From AP-15 sp963797115 (lineage in GTDB: Bacteria > Pseudomonadota > Alphaproteobacteria > ATCC43930 > CGMCC-115725): a stretch of 64,000 nt of DNA. This document shows, one piece after another, positions 9,596-18,083 of this stretch; position 1 is the stretch's first letter; each line of letters starts with the position of its first letter. Location of the stretch: NCBI GenBank assembly GCA_963797115.1, contig CAWCOH010000001.1:2790001-2854000 (forward strand). Reading direction: 5' to 3'. The notes beneath the pieces are model-generated. The model made no database searches. It saw nothing but the letters and a program-made list of their open reading frames with translations, and was not told the DNA's origin. A program made the translations under genes and the position numbers.

Positions 9596-10461
9596 TCACC
9601 GGCGGAGGCGACAGATGCGGCCCGTAGCGGGCGGGATTAAATACCGCGCGCGGCGGCGGAATTGCAGGCACAGCAATTCGGCGCCGACAGGGCCTGAGGC
9701 GCCGGCAAAGGCGGGATCCTCCGGGCCGACGAAGATGCAGGAATTGGCCGGCAACGGATCGCCGCCATCGACCGCGGCGTCGCCCGCCAGCACCAGCCAG
9801 AATTGGCCACCGCCGGTTCTCGGCGCGCGCCCGGCAATCGCGGTGCAAGGCGGTATCCGGTAGCGCCAGCCCGCCAGCCCATCTTCCGCTTCGAGAACCG
9901 GGCGGCAGGAAACGGCCGTCGCCTCACACAGCTCGCCGAGAAGCGCCGCCGGCATCACCTCGGTGGTGAGTTCCCAGTGCTGGTGGCGGTCGCGGGCCGC
10001 ATTAAGCACCTCCCGCTCGGCCGGCATATACTGGGCGCCGGGGTCCCAGCGGTTGCCCAGGGTGAACCACCAGATGCCCGACTTCCAGGCACGATCGGTC
10101 CATAGGCCGAGTAGGCGCCGGTATAATGCACCGCGCCGTCGCTGAATTCATGGTCGCCGAGCATGCCGCGACCGGCAACGACCACCTGGAATTGGTCGGC
10201 TTGGTGGAAGTGCGGCCGGGTGACGGCGCCCGGACCCGTCTCGACCAGGAAGGCCATCGGGTGCAGCGCATCGTCGGCCGGCGGCTTCTCGTCCGGCGGC
10301 AAGGTGTAACGGTTGGCGCCGATATAGGCGGTTTTCCAGCCGGTCGACGTCTGGCGTCGGCGGGTGCTGCGGGCGAGGATGCTGTCGGCGGTCAGGACCA
10401 CGGCGTACTCCGTTATTGCTGTCGGCGGCAGGCGCAACGGCGCGTCACGATGCGCTGCCAC
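9596..10461 (-). pseudogene. Cupin-domain (bicupin) protein, single frameshift
   Basis: The start at 10461 leads through TRPHFHQADQFQVVVAGRG, a typical cupin motif with a metal-binding HxH, to AYGPIVPGS. There one extra base near 10082 shifts the frame; the continuation GIWWFTLGNRWDPGAQYMPA runs to the stop at 9596. The second half has beta-rich sequence with another cupin-like segment (QFWLVLAGDAAVD). Together about 288 residues. The reaction cannot be told; bicupins include dioxygenases and storage proteins. Only one lesion is visible, so inactivation may be recent or a sequencing error is possible. Confidence 0.7.
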
Positions 10462-10706
10462 ACCCCGCCCCAGACCATTGCTTGATAACTTCTCATTGAA
10501 TCAGTTATGTCAGCTTGACGCAACGGCGTACGAACCAATCCATCCGGCTCTTGCCACTGCGCGCATTCTTCTGGCATGGCGCATGTCGATTTCCAGCCGA
10601 GCAGGCGCCGCGGTCTCGCGGAATGTCGCATTAGGGGCATCAAGAGCAGTTCCCGCCGCCAAGGCTGAGCGGCCGTAGTGGGTTCAGAAAGCGGCCCCTT
10701 GGTGCG
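10462..10706. other. Short intergenic region
   Basis: No gene recognised between the cupin gene and the IS5 end. Confidence 0.5.
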
Positions 10707-11809
10707 ACCTTGTTGCACGGATCGGTCGTTAGTTAGGCGCCGAGCATTGGACGGTGTATCAGGGCTCCGTTTCTGACCCTGGGCAGCCATCGTGCCATTC
10801 AAAGCGAACCAAGATCGCCGTCATCACATCCCGAAGCAGGGGCACAGAGTGACGAATTGGGCTGCCTACGACATCGCGTTGTGCCAGCACGGGAGCCTGA
10901 CCGTGTGGTTCACGGAAGCGGCGATTGCGGCGTGGAATGCCGAGCCACGCCGCACGCGCGGCGGCCAACCGCGCTACTCGGCGTTGGCGATCACCACGGC
11001 GCTGACGCTGCGGGCGGTTTTCCGCCTGGCGCTACGCCAGACCGAAGGGCTGATCGCATCCCTTCTTCGGCTGCTTGATCTTGATCTCGCAGCACCGGAC
11101 CATTCGACGATCAGCCGACGGGGCGAGACATTGCCGGTGTCGCGACCACGACCGGGCAGGGAACCGGTCCACTTGCTGGTGGACAGCACTGGGCTCAAGC
11201 TCTGCGGTCCCGGTGAGTGGCTGGTCGAGAAGCAGGCCGCAAGGGCGCGTCGGTGCTGGCGAAAGCTCCATATCGGGGTGGACGCCGACACGGGACAGAT
11301 CATTGCCGCCGAGCTGACCGGCAAGGATGTCGATGACGGCTCGCAGGTCGGTCCCTTGCTGGAGCAGATTGCGGGCCCGGTTGCGTCGTTTACCGGCGAT
11401 GGGGCGTACGATCGGGACGATGTCTACCGTGTGGTCTGCCAGCGTCATCCGGATGCAGCGGTCATTGTGCCGCCGCGTTCGAGCGCGATGCCAAGCGCAA
11501 CGGCAGACAGCGCGCCGACCAAGCGCGACCGGCACCTGCAGCTGATCGCCGAGCGCGGTCGCATGGGCTGGCCGCGGGCATCTGGTTACAATTGGCGTGC
11601 CTTGGTGGAGGCCGATATCGGTGGCTACAAGCGAGTGCTCGGCGACGCGCTGCGCTCGCGGATTTGGGGACGGCAGACGACCGAGGTGGCCATTGCTGTC
11701 GCCTCGCTAAACCGCATGCTCGCGCTTGGGCGGCCGGAGTACGTTCGCCTCACGTAAATGTCGCTGCGGGGGGCCGACTTCGCCCGGCTGTTGATCCGTG
11801 CAACAAAGT
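10707..11809 (+). mobile_element. IS5-family element, apparently intact
   Basis: The ends are near-perfect inverted repeats: ACCTTGTTGCACGGATC on the left and, read inward from the right, ACTTTGTTGCACGGATC. The element is about 1.1 kb with one transposase gene. It sits immediately left of an IS66 tnpA relic. Confidence 0.85.
10792..11757 (+). CDS. IS5-family transposase
   Basis: 321 residues. The DDE residues are visible as HLLVDSTGLKL (first Asp), FTGDGAYDRDD (second Asp) and LVEADIGGYKRVLGDAL (Glu). The N-terminal domain NWAAYDIALCQHGSLTVWF is typical of the IS903/IS1031-like side of IS5. The start used here is ATG at 10792, but the more usual start for this group may be the codon of VTNWAAYD near 10849. 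Full length with no lesion, so this copy could be mobile. Confidence 0.93.
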   Translation: MPFKANQDRRHHIPKQGHRVTNWAAYDIALCQHGSLTVWFTEAAIAAWNAEPRRTRGGQPRYSALAITTALTLRAVFRLALRQTEGLIASLLRLLDLDLAAPDHSTISRRGETLPVSRPRPGREPVHLLVDSTGLKLCGPGEWLVEKQAARARRCWRKLHIGVDADTGQIIAAELTGKDVDDGSQVGPLLEQIAGPVASFTGDGAYDRDDVYRVVCQRHPDAAVIVPPRSSAMPSATADSAPTKRDRHLQLIAERGRMGWPRASGYNWRALVEADIGGYKRVLGDALRSRIWGRQTTEVAIAVASLNRMLALGRPEYVRLT

Positions 11810-12080
11810 GGCGGTCAGCTTTACTCGTGGCGTCAGAAGTTCCACTGGCAAACTGACCGGCCTTGCGCCGGTGACATTGGCCCCGCTGGTGGGACAGCTT
11901 CCGGCGGCCGCGGCACCGGTGGATCCAATGTGGACACTCCCCGTAGCCGATCAGTCAGCGGGCGGGACGATCGAGGTGGAGCTGCCCTCGGGAGTGAAGC
12001 TGCGTCTGACGGGCGCGGTCGATGAGGCGGCATTGCACCGCGTCGATCGGCAGCGGATCGTCGTCACTGTCGTGCTCAAG
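11810..12080 (+). pseudogene. IS66-family TnpA (OrfA) remnant
   Basis: In one frame LYSWRQKF and in the next GTIEVELPSGVKLRLTGAVD followed by EAALHRV are the middle and end of the small IS66 accessory protein TnpA. A frameshift separates them, and the IS5 element abuts the 5' side. No IS66 ends are seen here. Another IS66 relic lies at 16085-16310, on the other side of the DUF4331 operon and in the opposite orientation. Confidence 0.75.
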
Positions 12081-12139
12081 AAATTATCTCTATGACGTTG
12101 ATGCGACCTCTGCGAAAATACAACCGAGGGGTGATTTCC

Positions 12140-13288
12140 ATGAAACGACGCGCCCGTTGGGCCATTTCGGCCGTGACGATGCTTGTTTCGCTGTTTTTCG
12201 CGCCGATCGGCGCGTTTGCGTCCGACCATGCCGATCCGACTAATCTGACGGATCCGAACGCCAACATCACCGACTTGTTCTTCTTCCCGAAGGGCGATCA
12301 GTACATCCTGATTTTCAACGTCCGCCGCGCGTTGACGGCGTCCCAGCCCTACGACCTCGCGCCCTACGAGTACCGAGTGAATTTCGACCTCACCACGCCA
12401 ACCACGTTCGACAGCGCCGAGGACCGGGCACGGTACGGCGGCACGATCACCACGCCGGACAAGCTGCATCCCGATGCGACAATCACGGTTCGCCTCAACA
12501 ATAACACCACGCTGAAGAGCATCACCGTCAATGGCCTGAAGAACACGGAGAAGATCCGGACCTATACGGGGGTGCGCGACGATCCGTTTATTTTCCCGCG
12601 CTTCTTCAAGGTGAATGTGATCACCATGGTGATTAACTTGCCGAAGGATGCGTTCCCGGTCGGGCAGCACGACTTCATGCTCTGGGGCACCGCCAGCAAG
12701 GATGGCGCCGAGCTCGACCATGTCGGCCGTTCGATTCGTACGCAGCTGCCGCGCTTCGGCATTATCAACACGACTCCGCCTGGCGACCAGCTCAAGACCC
12801 TCATGGAGAACAAGGAAAGTCGCGACAAACTCTACAACTTCTTCAAGGGAAACAGGGAATGGTACTCGAAGGTGGTCGCCGATCTGATCCAGCCCACATT
12901 CCAGATCCGCAAATATGATCTGGTGCCCGACGTGATGATCTACACCGATCGTTTCCCGGCGGGCTACCCGAACGGACGGCTGCTCACCGACGATGTCGTT
13001 GCCCAGACCTGCGCGTTTGGCGACTGCCTGTTGCAGGAAATATCCTACATCGAAGGCGGGTGGCCACGCGCTACGACCAATGACAGGCCCTTCCTCGACG
13101 ACTGGCCCTATCTGGCCGAACCGTGGCCCGAGAAGCCGGAGCCAGCCGCGCCGACCCGCAGCATCCTGCCCTACATCATCGGCATCGTGCTGGCGTTTGC
13201 GCTCGTGAGCTGGGCAATCATCGAGTTGTTGCGGCGCTTGATCATCTGGCTGTGGCTCAAAGCGCGCGCCAAACCGCAAGCAGCATAG
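12140..13288 (+). CDS. DUF4331 protein with signal peptide and C-terminal membrane anchor
   Basis: I place the start at MKRRARW (12140), preceded by GAGGGG, rather than at the upstream in-frame ATG at 12092. Residues 1-27 form a signal peptide; then SDHADPTNLTDPNANITDLF is the hallmark N-terminus of DUF4331. A hydrophobic segment (SILPYIIGIVLAFALVSWAI) near residue 350 followed by basic residues suggests a C-terminal inner-membrane anchor with the main domain in the periplasm. About 382 residues, intact. It is the first gene of a three-gene operon with a DUF4198 and a HupE/UreJ_2 protein. The family function is unknown. Confidence 0.88.
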   Translation: MKRRARWAISAVTMLVSLFFAPIGAFASDHADPTNLTDPNANITDLFFFPKGDQYILIFNVRRALTASQPYDLAPYEYRVNFDLTTPTTFDSAEDRARYGGTITTPDKLHPDATITVRLNNNTTLKSITVNGLKNTEKIRTYTGVRDDPFIFPRFFKVNVITMVINLPKDAFPVGQHDFMLWGTASKDGAELDHVGRSIRTQLPRFGIINTTPPGDQLKTLMENKESRDKLYNFFKGNREWYSKVVADLIQPTFQIRKYDLVPDVMIYTDRFPAGYPNGRLLTDDVVAQTCAFGDCLLQEISYIEGGWPRATTNDRPFLDDWPYLAEPWPEKPEPAAPTRSILPYIIGIVLAFALVSWAIIELLRRLIIWLWLKARAKPQAA

Positions 13289-13303
13289 TTGCGTGGAGGC
13301 ACG

Positions 13304-14107
13304 ATGAGGAGTCTCGCATTCGCGGCGGCGGTGCTACTGGCAACGGCCCGCGCGCAGGCGCACGACTTCTGGATCGAGCCGTCGACGTTTCATCCCGCGG
13401 CTGGCGCAACGGTCTCGGTCGGTTTGCGCGTCGGACAGAACTTCATCGGCGATCCGGTGCCGCGCCTCTCGGCGTTCATCGCCGCATTCTCGGTGCGGCA
13501 GAACGGTAAGGACCGGGACGTTGTCGGATCGGATCACATCGATCCGGCCGGCTTCTTGCCCGTCGACGGCAATGCGACCGCGACCATCAGCTATGCGAGC
13601 ACCGGAGCGTATATCGAGCTGCCACCCGGCGAATTCGAGGATTATCTGCGGGTTTACGGGCTCGAGGACGTCATTGCCAGTCGCGCCGCGCGCGGCGAGC
13701 GCAACAAGCTCGGGCGCGAGCGCTTCTATCGCTACGCCAAAGCACTGATCACCGGGCGCGATCCATCGGCCGGCGTGACCAAGCCGGTCGGGCTCGCCTA
13801 CGAGATCGTGCCCAACGACGATCCGACGCGGCGGTTCGCGCCGTTTCGCGGTCATGTCCTCTATCGCGGCAAGCCGCTCTCCAATGCGCTGGTCGTGGCA
13901 CTGCTGCACGGCCGACCGTCCGTGAACCTGGAGACGCACAGCAATCCACAAGGTGCCATCACGCTGCCGCTGCCCTGCCCCGGGATTTGGCTGATCAAGT
14001 CGGTGCACATGGTGCGTGCGTCGTTCTTCGCCAGCGAGGATTGGGACAGCTTCTGGGCTTCGCTGACCGTTGAAATCCCCGAACCAGAACCCGAGCTAAA
14101 GCCGTGA
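13304..14107 (+). CDS. DUF4198-family periplasmic protein
   Basis: 267 residues, ATG at 13304 with GGAGG eight bases upstream, 15 bases after the DUF4331 stop. A short signal peptide (LAFAAAVLLATARAQA) is followed directly by HDFWIEPSTFHPAAG, the signature N-terminus of DUF4198, a family often found beside nickel/cobalt uptake genes (for example CbiK-like proteins). The N-terminal histidine after cleavage would be a good metal ligand; this is inference. The stop TGA overlaps the GTG start of the next gene. Confidence 0.88.
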   Translation: MRSLAFAAAVLLATARAQAHDFWIEPSTFHPAAGATVSVGLRVGQNFIGDPVPRLSAFIAAFSVRQNGKDRDVVGSDHIDPAGFLPVDGNATATISYASTGAYIELPPGEFEDYLRVYGLEDVIASRAARGERNKLGRERFYRYAKALITGRDPSAGVTKPVGLAYEIVPNDDPTRRFAPFRGHVLYRGKPLSNALVVALLHGRPSVNLETHSNPQGAITLPLPCPGIWLIKSVHMVRASFFASEDWDSFWASLTVEIPEPEPELKP

Positions 14108-15204
14108 TCCGGCCTCTTTGCAAAGTCGTTATGGCCTTCGCGCTCCTGCCGATCGCGGCGGGCGCTCGCGCGCACGAGATCGGTACCACTCGCATCAGTT
14201 TCACACTGCACCAGACCCAGACCTGGTCCGCCGAGGTCATAACGCCGCCAACGCCGCTGCTCAATCGCCTGGAAGCGGCGGCCGGGCAGCCGCTCAGCAG
14301 CGCGCCCGATGTGGATGCCCTCCGGGCCGGTCTCGATGCGTTCCGCCGGGACATGGCACGCAAGATCGAGGTCAAGTTCGACGGCGTCGCCTCGCCAGTC
14401 GCGGTGAGCTTAGCGTGGTCCGGCAAGTCGGCCAACCCAACCCGGCCGCTCGCCGTAGTTTTGCACGCGTACGGGCCGGTACCTGCCGGCGCACGAAACG
14501 TCACGTGGCGCTACCGCCTCGTCTACAGCACCTATCCGGTCGTGTTTTCGTCCGAAGGCACGCAGGGCAGCGAGACGCAGTGGCTCGATGCCGATACACA
14601 AAGCCCGCCCATTTCGGTGCTCGCCGATAGGCGCTCGCACACCACGCTCGAGATCCTGGCGCAGTACCTCGCCCTCGGCTTTCGCCACATCATCCCGGAA
14701 GGGCTCGATCACATTCTCTTCGTGCTCGGCATCGTCCTGTTGACGACCGAATTGAAGCCGGTGCTGGTGCAGGTCACCGCGTTCACGGTCGCCCATTCGG
14801 TGACGCTCGGGCTCACGATGTACGGCATCGTTTCGCTGTCGCCGCGCATCGTCGAGCCGCTGATCGCGCTCTCGGTTGGCTACGTTGCGATCGAAAATGT
14901 CGTCGTTGGCCGGATCACGCTCTGGCGACCTGCCGTGGTGTTCGGCTTCGGCCTGCTGCACGGCATGGGTTTTGCCGACGCGCTGCGCGAGCTACGCCTG
15001 CCGGAAGCCGAGGTTCTCCCTGCGCTGGTCAGCTTCAATCTAGGGATCGAATTGGCACAACTCGTGATCATTGCGGCCGCGTTCCTGACGGTCGCGATTT
15101 GGCATCGCGATAAGCCGTGGTACCGCCCCCGCTTCGTGTTGCCCGCTTCAGCCGCCATTGCGGCCACCGCGCTGTTCTGGACCGTGCGACGCATCTTCCC
15201 TTGA
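14104..15204 (+). CDS. HupE/UreJ_2-family membrane protein
   Basis: 366 residues, GTG start at 14104 overlapping the previous stop by four bases (GTGA), so probably translationally coupled. A signal peptide is followed by a soluble region of about 170 residues and then six or so hydrophobic segments starting at FRHIIPEGLDHILFVLGIV, the conserved H-x(n)-G-DH motif of HupE/UreJ_2 proteins. The relatives HupE/UreJ are nickel permeases. With DUF4331 and DUF4198 upstream the operon suggests a periplasm-facing metal or small-ion handling system; the substrate is not deducible. No lesion. Confidence 0.88.
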   Translation: MIRPLCKVVMAFALLPIAAGARAHEIGTTRISFTLHQTQTWSAEVITPPTPLLNRLEAAAGQPLSSAPDVDALRAGLDAFRRDMARKIEVKFDGVASPVAVSLAWSGKSANPTRPLAVVLHAYGPVPAGARNVTWRYRLVYSTYPVVFSSEGTQGSETQWLDADTQSPPISVLADRRSHTTLEILAQYLALGFRHIIPEGLDHILFVLGIVLLTTELKPVLVQVTAFTVAHSVTLGLTMYGIVSLSPRIVEPLIALSVGYVAIENVVVGRITLWRPAVVFGFGLLHGMGFADALRELRLPEAEVLPALVSFNLGIELAQLVIIAAAFLTVAIWHRDKPWYRPRFVLPASAAIAATALFWTVRRIFP

Positions 15205-15627
15205 GAATCGCGCCGGCACCACTTGTTTTCGCCGCCGCGTCGTCGCCAGCGCGATCTTATCCCAATTGCCGGATGCACCTCCAAGCTCAACGGGTACGAA
15301 GGCGGCTTCCTGAGCATCCCCTGTTCGCTGCGGTTCTTCCATTTCAGACCTCAAACGTTGTGCGCCTGAAGGAGGAATCGCGGCCTGGGTGCTCTCCCTT
15401 CATATCTTTTTTGGGCCGAGGAACCATGCGGGTAGGCGCAGCGAGCCGATATCCAAGGCTGGCGGTCGGCAATTGGATTAGAGCGATCAAGAGCGGCGTA
15501 AGCGTCAGCTGATTAACATTGCTTGGTTCTGGTCGACGCTGTTCGGCGACGGTTGGCGATGCGGGTGATCCGGTCCTTGATGGCCTGTTCGTCGAGGCTG
15601 CTGGGATCATAGTCGCCAAACCAATCC
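15205..15627. other. Intergenic stretch, no gene recognised
   Basis: No open frame with a recognisable product; it separates the DUF4331 operon from IS66-related relics on the opposite strand. Confidence 0.5.
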
Positions 15628-16088
15628 TTAACGCTTGGTGATCGGGATGATTGGGATCGCCGAGATTTCGAGCTGGGCATAGAAGCCGGGGATGCCGCCG
15701 CAGTCCTCAGGCGGTGCGGCGTGCTTGCCCGTGATATAGCGCGGATAGGCCAAGTTTGGATCGGCGGCGCGAGGTTTGGTCAGAGTGAGCTGGTGTTGCC
15801 CGCCATCGCCGAAGTCGTAGATGCAGGTCAGCTTCGTCGTGCGCGGCCGAAGCAGGGAATGGAGGCTCAGCTTGGCAGCTCGGCTGCTGCCAATGCGCTC
15901 GTGGCCGACGGCAAACTCCCACAGATGCGCGTCCTTTCCATTCCATGGCGACCTGAGCGACGGCATGGAGTTTTTGAGCGTCATCGAGATCGATACCTCG
16001 ATCTCGCGCCAGATCGGCGGATCGCTGTCGAGCAGATCGATGCGAGCGTGGCAATCGTGTCAGGAGACACGCTATTCTCGGCGCTCAT
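15628..16088 (-). pseudogene. Plasmid pRiA4b ORF-3-like protein, frameshifted
   Basis: DPPIWREIEVSISMTLK, then DAHLWEFAVG, TKLTCIYDFGDGGQHQL and APPEDCGGIPGFY are the diagnostic stretches of the pRiA4b ORF-3-like family (PF07929), often a passenger of transposable elements; its function is unknown. The natural start is ATG at 16088, overlapping the IS66 tnpC stop as ATGA, but the frame is lost near 16045 after DTIATL and resumes at RIDLLDSDPPIW. The remaining 140 codons are open. Confidence 0.75.
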
Positions 16089-16310
16089 GCCGCCGGTTTG
16101 GCAGGCTGGTGCTGCCAGTTCCACGGCAACAATTCGCCGAGGCGATTGATCGGATGCCCGCTGGTCATGCGGTTGATGACGTCGGCGAGGTAAGCCTCCG
16201 GATCAAGCCGGTTAAGCTTGGCCGTCTAGCACGGTATAGAGAATGGCGGCGCGCGCGCCGCCGGCTTCAGAACCGAGGAACAGAAAGTTCCTGCGGGTGA
16301 TGGCAATTGA
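16085..16310 (-). pseudogene. IS66-family TnpC transposase, C-terminal remnant
   Basis: RRNFLFLGSEAGGARAAILYT, cut here by a frameshift near 16230, and continuing as LNRLDPEAYLADVINRM and HPINRLGELLPWNW, is the last 75 residues of IS66 transposase (DDE_Tnp_IS66 C-terminal region). The rest of the transposase is missing; the fragment is abutted on its 5' side by the serine-recombinase gene cassette. Confidence 0.82.
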
Positions 16311-16627
16311 CCGGCCATTCTGCCCATATCGGGCAGGTGGTCGAGATCCAACATCGCTGGTACGCACTCTATGGTCGTAGCGTTCGGCGCCAGTATGTCG
16401 AACATCGCGCCGGTGGCGAGGTTGTTCACGTCGAGCTGGCTCCCGGGACCGTCATCGTAGTGCCGGCATGGATGCTGGATCCTGCTGCCTGCGCTGGAAT
16501 GGAATTCGGTGCATCGCGCGTCACGATCTCAGCGCTGGCTGAGCTGCATCCGCTACTGACGGAAGACGGTTTTAGACAAAACTCCCGGGACGATCCGATT
16601 ATCGTCCAGAAGGAACAACATGAAGAT
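16307..16627 (+). pseudogene. Recombinase-associated hypothetical protein, probably damaged
   Basis: The frame reads VEIQHRWYALYGRSVRRQYV then HVELAPGTVIVVPAWMLDP and TEDGFRQNSRDDPIIVQ. Proteins like this of about 100 residues commonly precede large serine recombinases in rhizobial islands (they resemble DUF5372). The natural 5' end is missing against the IS66 relic, and the frame runs on past the next gene's start, which suggests a lost stop; in another frame a TGA overlaps the next ATG at 16620. Function unknown. Confidence 0.5.
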
Positions 16628-16805
16628 CCTGCCACCACCAGCGGTGTCATTGCCAGCTCCGCAGCAGCTCAGGATCGCGTTCGATTCGGCAAGGTTTCGC
16701 GGGATGACGCCAACGGAGCGTCGGATCGCGCTCGCGAGACTGGCCAGCTTGCTGTTGGCGGCCGCCAATGTCGCCGACGGAGAGCGTGACGATGACGACC
16801 GCTGA
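16620..16805 (+). CDS. Small recombinase-associated protein
   Basis: 61 residues (MKILPPPAVSLPAPQQLRIA to a run of acidic residues DDDD near the end). AAGGA lies seven bases before the ATG. The stop at 16805 overlaps the recombinase start at 16792 by 14 bases, so the two are probably translated together. I know this type of small ORF from the same position in other serine-recombinase cassettes, but not its function. Intact here although its partner is broken. Confidence 0.6.
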   Translation: MKILPPPAVSLPAPQQLRIAFDSARFRGMTPTERRIALARLASLLLAAANVADGERDDDDR

Positions 16806-17845
16806 TCTGCTGCCTGCCACAGTGCTGAAGCGCAAAGCAGTAGTCTATGTTCGGCAGTCTACCCAAGGGCAGGTCCAGAGCAATCTCGAGGGCAAGCGGC
16901 GCCAATACGAGCTCGTCGACGTCGCGAGGCAACGGGGCTTCCGCGACAACGGCGTGATCGATGACGACCTCGGCCGCTCCGCCAGCGGGTTTACCGCACG
17001 CCCCAGCTTCGAGCAGCTGGTGGCAGGGCTGTGCGCCGGTGAGGTTGGCGCCGTGTTGTGCTTTGACGCATCCCGCCTCTCTCGCAATGGCCGCGATTGG
17101 CATCACCTGCTCGAGCTCTGTGGCCTGGTCGAGGCGCGGATGATCGACCTGGACGGGGTTTACGACCCCTGTCGGCCAAACGACCGGCTGTTGCTCGGCA
17201 TGAAGGGCAGCATTAGTGAATTCGAGCTCGGTGTACTTCGGGCCCGAATGCTCGATGCCGCGCGCGCCAAGGCGCGACGCGGCGAGTTGCGCATTAGCGT
17301 GCCGATCGGCCACGTCTGGCATCGTGAGATCGGTCTAGGTTTCGACCCCGATCTGCGGATCCGGGAAGTGGTCCGGCTGATCTTTGCCCGGTTTCGCGAA
17401 CTCGGCAGTGCACGCCAAGCGTTCTTGTCAATGTGGGCCCAGCAGGTCCACTTCCCGCGGCCGTCCGATGGCAAGAGGCTCGTTGTTTTCGAGTGGACGC
17501 CGATCCGCTACCGCAATGTGATCTTAGTGCTCAAAAACCCGTTCTATGCGGCCGCCTATGCCTATGGCAAAGGCGAGAAACGCACTGAGATCGTCGACGG
17601 ACGGGCTCGCAATAGTTATGGGCACCCCAAGCCGCTTGAACAGTGGGAGGTTCTGCTGAAGGATTACCACGAGGCTATACCGACCGGGCAGAGTTCGAAC
17701 CCGAACCAGAAGCAGCTCGCGGTCAACGCCCTTGGCAAGGCGGGAGGTGTGAAGTCGGGCCGCGAGGACGCGCGTTGCTGGCCGGACTGCTGTCATGCGG
17801 CCGCTGCGGGCGGCACTTGATGGTAAGTAATACCGGCTTCCGGTG
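16792..17845 (+). pseudogene. Large serine recombinase, N-terminal part (split gene)
   Basis: The resolvase domain starts at KRKAVVYVRQSTQGQ with the nucleophile Ser in VRQS (near residue 20) and includes ASRLSRNGRDWHHLLELC and GSISEFELGVLRARM; the Recombinase domain (FDPDLRIREVVRLIFARF) and the start of the zinc ribbon (LLSCGRCGRHLM) follow. An indel near 17680 shifts the frame before NQKQLAVNALGKAGG. At about 17845 an IS630 relic interrupts the gene; the C-terminal part resumes after 20072. Intact homologues have about 680 residues. Confidence 0.9.
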
Positions 17846-17855
17846 ATCCCCAGAT

Positions 17856-18083
17856 GTGGTAGAGTTAATAGGCAAGCGTACCATGTTTGGGGGATGGATG
17901 ATGCCGGCATACTTTTTTCGCAGCGAACCGGGGGCGGCCGAGCTGCGGCGCTTGGCCCGAGGCGAGAGCGGGCGTGTCTGCCAGCGGGTGCTGATGATTG
18001 CGAACCTGCTCGAAGGGATGGAGCATCAGGAAGCGGCGCGGCTGGCTGGGCTGAGCCGGTCGGCGGCTTACGAATGGCATAAC
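17856..18083 (+). pseudogene. IS630-family transposase, N-terminal part
   Basis: AAELRRLARGESGRVCQR and EHQEAARLAGLSRSAAYEWH form the helix-turn-helix domain. The coding sequence stops in the middle of codon context EWHN at the IS1380 insertion point and continues at 19749 as RYEEDGIAGLRDRPRPGRQPR. Confidence 0.85.
18079..18083. repeat. Target duplication ATAAC, left copy
   Basis: ATAAC at 18079-18083 is repeated at 19749-19753 on either side of the IS1380-type element. Confidence 0.92.

Noticed and set aside
11951..13279. Minus-strand open frame of 442 codons
   Set aside because: It lies opposite the DUF4331 gene, which has a signal peptide and family motifs; the antisense product is arginine/aspartate-rich with no recognisable domain.
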